Assembly (NCBI GenBank): GCA_023614405.1
Contig: CM042684.1
Coordinates: forward strand, 472,449,650 to 472,513,649
Source: Avena insularis
Taxonomy: Eukaryota; Streptophyta; Magnoliopsida; Poales; Poaceae
Reading direction: 5' to 3'
DNA length: 64,000 nucleotides
The translations under genes and the position numbers were made by a program. Below the pieces are notes generated by a model. That model saw only the letters and a program-made list of their open reading frames with translations. It ran no database searches and was not told where the DNA came from. Positions within the stretch are counted from its first letter, which is position 1; the number at the start of each line of letters is the position of its first letter. Shown one piece after another: positions 55,426-64,000 of this stretch.

Positions 55426-56042
55426 AAACAAAATATTTTATTACAAAAGCTTGGCCAAAATTAATTTGGCTCACCTTTTCATTTGAAACAAAGTCTTTTA
55501 TTAAAAGATTTAAAACAGTGTTTCCAAAACAATTTATTTTCCTTTGATAAATGTTTTATCTTTTTAATCCTTTTAGGATTTCTTGATCACCAATTGGTGT
55601 GGGCTTTTGGTAAGGGCTTTAAAGGCTTTGGAAATTCAATTTCCTTATCATAAGATTTTATTTATGGTTCCACTTGAGTGAAACCAACTTCTAAGGTCTT
55701 TCTTGATCCTTTGTGAATATCTGTTGATCAAATTTGGTATGGGTCAATACCATAGATTTGGAGATACTTTGGAAATTGATTTCCTTCCATTAGGGCTTAG
55801 GATTTGGATTTTGGATTTACTTTCCAAGTGTTTAAATTCCAGATACATTCATTGAGGAATGCAATTCCCTTGATTTGGGTTTTTGTTGAATTCAAACTTT
55901 AGAATCCCATCTTTAACAAACTTTGGCTAAAGTTTTTCCTTTTAGAAACAAAAGTTTCCTTTCACCCTGATTTTCAACAAAAATTTATTTTATTATTTTT
56001 ATTTTTCACATTACAAGATTTGGAAAATCTTGGGATGTGACA

Positions 56043-59000
56043 ATCAACCAATGGCATTGCATGTGTGTTCTTTTCACAAACCACACATGGATCCACCAGT
56101 GTTCACTACATGTATGTTCTTTCCACAAACCACTTATGGATCAACCAGTGTCATTGCATGTGTGTTCTTTTCCACAAACACACATGGATCAACCAATGGA
56201 ATTGCATGTGTGTTCTTTTCATAAACCACAAATGGATGCACCAGTGTTCACTGCATGTGTCCTCTTTTCACAAACCACAGATGGATCCACTAGTGTTCAC
56301 TGCATGTGTGTTCTTTCCACAAACCACATATGTATCCACTAGAGTTATTGCATGTGTGTTCCTTTCCACAAACCACATGGTTCAACCAATGGCATTGCAT
56401 GTGTGTTCTTTCCACAAACCACACATGGATCCACCAATGTCATTGCGTGTCTGTTATTTTCACAAACCACACATGGATCAACAAATGGCATTGCATGTGT
56501 GTTCTTTTCACAGACCACACATGGATCAACCAATGGCATTGCATGTGTTTTCTTTTCATAAACCACATATGGATCAAAAAATGTCATTGCATGTGTGTTC
56601 TTTTCACAAAACAGACATGGATCCACCAATGTCATTGCATGTGTGTTCTTATCATAAACCACGTATGAATCAACAAATGTCATTGCATGTGTGTTCTTTT
56701 CAGAAAACACACATGGATCCACCAATGTCATTGCATGTGTGTTTTTTCCACAGACCACACATGGATCAACCAATGGAATTGCATGTGTGCTCTTTTCACA
56801 AACCACACATGGATCTACCAGTGTTCACTGCATTGGCGTTCTTTCCACAAACACACATGGATCCACCAATGTCATCGCATGTGTGTTCCTTTCCACAAAC
56901 CACACATGGATCCACCAGAGTCATTGCATGTGTGTTCTTTCCACAAACCACATATGGATTCACCAATGTCATTGCATGTGTGTTCTTTTCACAAACCACA
57001 TATGGATCCACCAATGCCATTGCATGTGTGTTCTTTCCATGACCCACATATGGATCCACCAGTGGCATTGCATGTGTGTTCTTTTCCTAAAAAACACATG
57101 GATCAACCAATGGCATTCCATGTGTGTTCTTTTCACAAACCGCACATGGATCAACCAATGGAATTGCATGTGTGTTCTTTTCACAAACCACACATGGATC
57201 CTCCAGAGTCATTGCATGTGTGTTCTTTTCCACAAACCACATGGATCAACCATTGGCATTGCATGTGTGTTCTTTTCACAAACCACACATGGATCAACCA
57301 ATGGCATTGCATGTCTGTTCTTTTCACAAACCACACATGGATCCACCAGTGTTCACTGCATGTGTGTTCTTTTCACAAACCACACATGGATCCACCAGTG
57401 TTCACTGCATGTGTGTTCTTTTCACAAACCACACATGGATCCTCCAGAGTCATTGCATGTGTGTTCCTTTCCACAAACCACATGGATCAACCAATGGCAT
57501 TGCATGTGTGTTCTTTCCACAAACCTCACATGGATCAACCAATAGCATTGCATGTGTGTTCTTTTCACAAGCCACACATGGATCAACTAATGGCATTGCA
57601 TGTGTGTTCTTTTCATAAACCACATATGGATCAACAAATGTCATTGCATGTGTGTTCTTTTCACAAAACACACATGGATCCACCAATGTCATTGCATGTG
57701 TGTTCCTTTCCACAAACCACATGGATCAACCAATGGCATTGCATGTGTGTTCTTTCTAGAAACCACACATGGATCAACCAATGGAATTGCATGTGTGTTA
57801 TTTTCACAAACCACACATGGATCCACCAGTGCTCACTGCATGTGTGTTCTTTCCACAAACCACTTATGGATCAACCAGTGTCATTGCATGTGTGTTATTT
57901 TACACAAACGCACAAGGATCAACTAATGGCATTCCATGTGTGTTCTTTTCATAAACCACACATGGATTCACTAGTGTTCACTGCATGTGTGTTCTTTCCA
58001 CAAACCACTTATGGATCAACTAATGTCATTGCATGTGTTTTCTTTTCCACAAACCACATGGATCAACCAATGGCATTGCATCTGTGTTCTTCTCACAAAG
58101 CACACATGGATCAACCAGTGTTCATTGCATGTGTGTTCTTTTCCACAAACCACATATGGATTCACCAATGTCATTGCATGTGTGTACTTTTAACAAACCA
58201 CATATGGATCCACCAATATCATTGCATGTGTGTTCTTTCCATGACCCACAAATGGATCCACCAGTGGCATTGCATGTGTGGTCTTTTCCTCAAACACACA
58301 TGGACTACCAATGGTATTCCATTTGTGTTCTTTTCAGAAACCGCACATGGATCAACCAATGGAATTGCATGTGTGTTCTTTTCACAAACCACACATGGAT
58401 CCACCAGAGTCATTGCATGTGTGTTCTTATCATAAACCACGTATGAATCAACAAATGTCATTGCATGTGTGTTCTTTTCAGAAAACACACATGGATCCAC
58501 CAATGTCATTGCATGTGTGTTTTTTCCATAGACCACACATGGATCAACCAATGGAATTGCATGTGTGTTCTTTTCACAAACCACACATGGATCTACCAGT
58601 GTTCACTGCATGTGCGTTCTTTCCACAAACACACATGGATCCACCAATGTCATCGCATGTGTGTTCATTTCCACAAACCACACATGGATCCACCAGAATC
58701 ATTGCATGTGTGTTCTTTCCACAAACCACATATGGATTCACCAATGTCATTGCATGTGTGTTCTTTTCACAAACCACATATGGATCCACCAATGTCATTG
58801 CATGTGTGTTCTTTCCATGATCCACATATGGATCCACTAGTGGCATTGCATGTGTGTTCTTTTCCTAAAAAACACATGGATCAACCAATGGCATTCCATG
58901 TGTGTTCTTTTCACAAACCGCACATGGATCAACCAATGGAATTGCATGTGTGTTCTTTTCAGAAACCACACATGGATCCACCAGAGTCATTGCATGTGTG

Positions 59001-62000
59001 TTCTTTTCCACAAACCACATGGATCAACCAATGGCATTGCATGTGTGTTCTTTTCACAAACCACACATGGATCAACCAATGGCATTGCATGCCTGTTCTT
59101 TTCACAAACCACACATGGATCCACCAGTGTTCACTGCATGTGTGTTCTTTCCACAAAGCACACATGTATCCACTAGTCATTGCATGTGTGTTCCTTTCCA
59201 CAAACCACATGGATCAACCAATGGCATTGCATGTGTGTTCTTTCCACAAACCACACATGGATCCACCAATGTCATTGCATGTGTGTTCTTTTCACAAACC
59301 ACACATGGATCAACAAATGGCATTGCATGCATGTTCTTTTCACAAACCACACATGGATCAACCAATGGCATTGCATGTGTGTTATTTTCATAAACCACAT
59401 ATGGATCAAACAAATGTCATTGCATGTGTGTTCTCTTCACAAAACACACATGGATCCACCAATGTCATTCCTTGTGTGTTCTTTTCCACAAACCACATGG
59501 GATCAACCAATGGCATTGCATTTGTGTTCTTTTCACAAACCACACATGGATCAACCAATGGCATTGCATGTGTGTTATTTTCATAAACCACATATGGATC
59601 AACAAATGTCATTGCATGTGTGTTCTTTTCACAAAAAACACATGGATCCACCAATGTCATTGCATGTGTGTTCTTTTCCACAAACCACATGGATCAACCA
59701 ATGGCATTGCATGTGTGTTCTTTCCAGAAACCACACATGGATCAACCAATGGAATTGCATGTGTGTTATTTTCACAAACCACACATGGATCCACCGGTGT
59801 TCACTGCATGTGTGTTCTTTCCACAAACCACTTATGGATCAACCAGTGTCATTGCATGTGTGTTATTTTACACAAACACACAAGGATCAACCAATGGCAT
59901 TGCATGTGTGTTACTTTCATAAACCACATATGGATCAAACAAATGTCATTGCATGTGTGTTCTCTTCACAAAACACACATGGATCCACCAATGTCATTGC
60001 ATGTGTGTTCTTTTCAACAAACCACATGGATCAACCAATGGCATTGCATGTGTGTTCTTTTCACAAACCACACATGGATCAACTAATGGCATTGCATGTG
60101 TGTTCTTTTCCTAAAAAACACATGGATCAACCAATGGCATTCCATGTGTGTTCTTTTCACAAACCGCACATGGATCAACCAATGGAATTGCATGTGTGTT
60201 CTTTTCAGAAACCATACATGGATCCACCAGGGTCATTGCATGTGTGTTCATTTCCACAAACCACATGGATCAACCAATGGCATTGCATGTGTGTTCTTTT
60301 CACAAACCACACATGGATCAACCAATGGCATTGCATGTCTGTTCTTTTCACAAACCACACATGGATCCACCAGTGTTCACTTCATGTGTGTTCTTTTCAC
60401 AAACCACACATGGATCCACCAGTGTTCACTGCATGTGTGTTCTTTCCACAAATCACACATGTATCCACTAGTCACTGCATGTGTGTTCCTTTCCACAAAC
60501 CACATGGATCAACCAATGGCATTGCATGTGTGTTCTTTCCACAAACCACACATGGATCCACCAATGTCATTGCATGTGTGTTCTTTTCACAAACCACACA
60601 TGGATCAACAAATGGCATTGCATGCATGTTCTTTTCACAAACCACACATGGATCAACCAATGGCATTGCATGTGTGTTATTTTCATAAACCACATATGGA
60701 TCAAACAAATGTCATTGCATGTGTGTTCTCTTCACAAAACACACATGGATCCACCAATGTCATTGCATGTGTGTTCTTTTCCACAAACCACATGGGATCA
60801 ACCAATGGCATTGCATGTGTGTTCTTTTCACAAACCACACATGGATCAACCAATGGCATTACATGTGTGTTCTTTTGATAAACCACATATGGATCAACAA
60901 ATGTCATTGCATGTGTGTTCTTTTCACAAAAAACACATGGATCCACCAATGTCATTGCATGTGTGTTCTTTTCCACAAACCACATGGATCAACCAATGGC
61001 ATTGCATGTGTGTTCTTTCCAGAAACCACACATGGATCAACCAATGGAATTGCATGTGTGTTATTTTCACAAACCACACATGGATCCACCAGTGTTCACT
61101 GCATGTGTGTTCTTTCCACAAACCACTTATGGATCAACCAGTGTCATTGCATGTGTGTTATTTTACATAAACACACAAGGATCAACCAATGGCATTGCAT
61201 GTGTGTTACTTTCATAAACCACATATGGATCAAACAAATGTCATTGCATGTGTGTTCTCTTCACAAAACACCCATGGATCCACCAATGTCATTGCATGTG
61301 TGTTCTTTTCAACAAACCACATGGATCAACCAATGGCATTGCATGTGTGTTCTTTTCACAAACCACACATGGATCAACTAATGGCATTGCATGTGTGTTC
61401 TTTTCATAAACCACATATGGATCAACAAATGTCATTGCATGTGTGTTATTTTCACAAAACACACATGGATCCACCAATGTCATTGCATGTGTGTTCCTTT
61501 CCACAAACCACATGGATCAACCAATGGCATTGCATGTGTGTTCTTTCCAGAAACCACACATGGATCAACTAATGGAATTGCATGTGTGTTATTTTCACAA
61601 ACCACACATGGATCCACCAGTTCTCACTGCATGTGTGTTCTTTCCACAAACCACTTATGGATCAACCAGTGTCATTGCATGTGTGTTATTTTACACAAAC
61701 ACACAAGGATCAACTAATGGCATTGCATGTGTGTTCTTTTCATAAACCACACATGGATCCACTAGTGTTCACTGCATGTGTGTTCTTTCCACAAACCACT
61801 TATGGATCAACTAATGTCATTGCATGTGTGTTCTTTTCCACAAACCACATGGATCAACAAATGGCATTGCATCTGTGTTCTTCTCACAAAGCACACATGG
61901 ATCAACTAGTGTTCATTGCACGTGTGTTCTTTTCCACAAACCACATATGGATTCACCAATGTCATTGCATGTGTGTACTTTTAACAAACCACATATGGAT

Positions 62001-62468
62001 CCACCAATGTCATTGCATGTGTGTTCTTTCCCTGACCCACAAATGGATCCACCAGTGGCATTACATGTGTGGTCTTTTCCTCAAACACACATGGATCAAC
62101 CAATGGCATTCCATTTGTGTTCTTTTCAGAAACCGCACATGGATCAACCAATGGAATTGCATGTGTGTTCTTTTCACAAACTACACATGGATCCACCAGA
62201 GTCATTGCATGTGTGTTCTTATCATAAACCACGTATGAATCAATAAATGTCATTGCATGTGTGTTCTTTTTAGAAAACACACATGGATCCACCAATGTCA
62301 TTGCATGTGTGTTTTTTCCATAGACCACACATGGATCAACCAATGGAATTGCATGTGTGTTCTTTTCACAAACCACACACGGATCTACCAGTGTTCACTG
62401 CTTGTGCTTTCTTTCCACAAACACACATGGATCCACCGATGTCATCGCATGTGTGTTCTTTCCACAAA
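56043..62468. repeat. 48-bp satellite array, block C
   Basis: The same satellite resumes in exact phase after solo LTR 2: ATCAA plus CCAATGGCATTGC completes the monomer cut at 51190. Segment 56691-57100 recurs at 58465-58870 (offset 1774). The longest satellite open frame in the window, 582 codons at 56687-58435 plus, lies here and is a repeat artefact. The block ends within a monomer at about 62468 (CTTTCCACAAA), where Copia LTR sequence begins. Confidence 0.96.
59177..61770. repeat. 1.295-kb tandem duplication in block C
   Basis: Segments 59177-60470 and 60472-61765 align at a constant 1295-bp offset (59177 to 60472, 59424 to 60719, 59620 to 60915). They share rare features: the short ATCCACTAGTCA unit, CACATGGGATCAACC with an extra G, and ATGGATCAAACAAATG with an extra A. 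The copies differ only at scattered bases. Confidence 0.85.
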
Positions 62469-64000
62469 AATTTCCTACGATGAGAACTGTACGCCAAGAT
62501 CTATCTATTAGATACAGAGCAACGGGTGGACATACATCCATGGAGAACTTACCCTCGAAGACAACGAGCTTTGTTAACGAGTAGGAACTCGTGGTTGATG
62601 TAGTCGTACACTTGCCGATCTCTAGATCGTGAGGAAGTCCGGGCCAGAACTCAGAGCGCATCCTTTTCGCACACATGTTCAAGCCACCGGATAACCTCCA
62701 CCTCCTCGCTCCAGCAATCCAGCGGAAGCAGCAACTCCTTCCAGACGAAATGCCATGGGGAACATGTATCTCGCTAATCCGAGACCATGGGGAATAATTC
62801 TAGAGGGGGAGAGAGATCCTTCACAAGGAGGTGTGTGGATGAAGGAGGGAATGGGTGGCGTTTTATAGGAGGAGGGGGTGCCCCCTCTCTCCATGGACGG
62901 CGCATGGGGGGGGGGTGACCCCTCACCTCCCCCATTCATGTGGTGGTAACCCCTCCACATTAAAATGCCACTTCACATTCCCTTTTAAAGTCTCCACTTT
63001 AAATGCATTAAGTTTCTCCAAATTTAATGCTCTCTCATTTAATAAAACTCTTTTATTAAATTTATTCAGAATTTTGTTAATTACTTTAATTAACAAACGT
63101 TCACATATAGCCCCTTGCAATATTTCAATATCACATGCAGAACCACCTTCTGCAATTTCACCCGAAACAATTTCCGGTTTCTATTGAAACAATTCCTGCG
63201 CTTTGCAATTCTTTCGTCTGAAACATATGTGCTCCAAAATGGTGTCCGGTAACTCTTAAGTGTGCTACCCTACGGTTCGCGAATAATGCAGACATGATCG
63301 AGACCCTTCTTCGATCAATAATCAGCAGCGGGACCTGGAGATCCGTACTGACTCCTACACATTCAACGATGACTCCTGTGATCATGAGAACCTTTAACGC
63401 TTGTAACTAAATCCCTTTGTCTCTTGATATATTACATGTCCGAGATTCGATCATCGGTATCTCCATACCTAATTTGATCTCGTTACCGACATGCACTCTT
63501 TTCTCGTTCCCGTGATATAACATTCTAGTGATCACATCACTTGCTTGCAAGCTATCCTAATGTGATATCACCGAGAGGGCCCAAGGTATATCTATCCGTG
63601 ATCTGGATTGATAAATTCCACTCTTGATCCATGAGCCTCAACATAACACCTTCATAGCACTGAACCCATCTTTATAGTCACCCTGTTACGGTGTGACGTT
63701 TGATGTTATCAAGATACTCTTCCGGTGTTAGCAATTAACATATTCTCATGGTCTAAGGATAAAGATTACTTCGTATGATGTTATAGCAATATAAACAGAA
63801 TGACTTGATCGTAATGCTATACTTCAGATGAATGTTCATCACATCATTTCACAAATGCTGTGACCTTGTTATTAACGGCATCCAATGTCCATGATCAGGA
63901 AACCTTGATCATCTTGTTAATCAACAAGCTAGTCTATAAGAGAGGCATGACTAGGAACCCTTTTTTTTATTAAACACACATAATTGATGTTTCCTATCAA
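62469..64000 (-). mobile_element. BARE-1/Angela/WIS-type Copia LTR, partial, reverse orientation
   Basis: The plus strand from AATTTCCTACG (62469) to the window end is recognisable as the reverse complement of a Pooideae Copia LTR. Landmarks are TGATGTAGTCGTAC near 62600, ATAATCAGCAGCGGGACCTGG near 63320, CCGAGATTCGATCATCGG near 63440, ACCGAGAGGGCCCAAGG near 63570, GTGTGACG near 63690 and CAAGCTAGTCTATAAGAGAGGCATGACTA near 63925, each matching remembered LTR words with moderate divergence. The usual terminus of about 25 bp (TGTTGGGGAACG type) is missing at the satellite junction, and the other LTR end and any internal domain lie beyond the window. Whether this is a solo LTR or the edge of a full element cannot be decided here. 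Confidence 0.8.
62861..62867 (-). promoter_or_regulatory. TATA box of the Copia LTR
   Basis: TATAAAA reads on the minus strand in the context CTCCTATAAAACGCC. It is preceded upstream by a GC-rich, C-run-bearing segment (a 10-base C run on the minus strand at 62906-62915) and followed by a C/T-rich leader. This is where BARE-1-type LTRs carry their main promoter. Transcription would start about 25-30 bp downstream, near 62830, and run leftward toward the satellite. Confidence 0.65.

Larger units (their letters stand above)
51191..56042 (-). mobile_element. Solo LTR 2, same family as solo LTR 1
   Basis: This 4852-bp element starts TGTAGCGTCCCC and ends GGGATGTGACA, giving imperfect terminal inverted repeats (TGT....TCCC) of the usual LTR kind. 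It is flanked by the perfect 5-bp duplication ATCAA. Both ends align closely with solo LTR 1: the first 350 bp or so are near-identical and the last 200 bp similar, and the same AT / GC / AT layout is present. It is 580 bp longer, partly because of two internal duplications. No internal domain, second LTR or coding region exists. The different target sequence and position show independent insertion, not copying of the locus. Orientation is inferred as for solo LTR 1. Confidence 0.88.

Noticed and set aside
51191..56042. DNA transposon (CACTA, Mutator or hAT) as the identity of the insertions
   Set aside because: The target duplication is 5 bp in both cases and termini are TG...CA with only a short imperfect inverted repeat. 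CACTA would give 3 bp, hAT 8 bp and Mutator about 9 bp, with longer inverted ends.
11484..56042. The two solo LTRs as one insertion copied by segmental duplication
   Set aside because: Target duplications differ (ATGTG, ATCAA), insertion phases within the monomer differ, and the LTRs differ by 580 bp and many bases.
1..62468. Hundreds of long open frames on both strands (up to 582 codons), some Cys/His-rich like zinc fingers
   Set aside because: They recode one 48-bp repeat in several overlapping frames on both strands, have no consistent start or end and switch frame at 47/49-bp variants. Spacing of Cys and His follows the DNA period, not a known finger motif.
1..62468. Telomeric or centromeric identity of the array
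   Set aside because: No TTTAGGG-type repeat is present and the monomer does not match centromeric satellites I know. Position on the chromosome cannot be read from this window.
62395..63385. Short frames in the right-end region as genes
   Set aside because: They lie inside the recognised Copia LTR, which is non-coding, and some start within satellite.

Overview
This is plant nuclear repeat DNA. It almost certainly comes from a grass, most likely a Pooideae (wheat, oat or ryegrass group) species. That placement rests mainly on the right-hand end, which I recognise as an LTR of the BARE-1/Angela/WIS Copia type; the species itself cannot be read from the window. I find no credible protein-coding gene, tRNA or rRNA.

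About 53 kb of the 64 kb is one tandem satellite with a 48-bp monomer. It is cut into three blocks: A (1-11483), B (15756-51190) and C (56043-62468). The monomer length is a multiple of three and the consensus has stops in only one of six frames. As a result the array generates many long, overlapping Cys/His-rich open frames with a 16-residue period on both strands. These are by-products of the repeat. Monomers come in recognisable variants (47, 48 and 49 bp), which are arranged in higher-order repeats of about 0.38, 1.12-1.27, 1.63-1.68 and 3.26 kb. Several recent tandem duplications can be outlined, one with a visible crossover junction near 23190.

Two related elements of 4272 bp (11484-15755) and 4852 bp (51191-56042) interrupt the array. 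Each has TG-type LTR termini, a perfect 5-bp target-site duplication (ATGTG and ATCAA), and satellite that rejoins in exact phase when the element is removed. Neither has a second LTR, an internal domain or gag/pol, so both are best read as solo LTRs of one large-LTR family, inserted independently in the same orientation. Each has an AT-rich end, a GC-rich promoter-like core and a second AT-rich end; the sequence signals favour transcription on the minus strand.

Block C ends abruptly at about 62468 in a truncated, minus-oriented Copia LTR with a clear TATA box. That LTR runs off the window. The picture is a heterochromatic satellite locus that evolves by unequal crossover and is colonised by retrotransposons that have mostly been reduced to solo LTRs.
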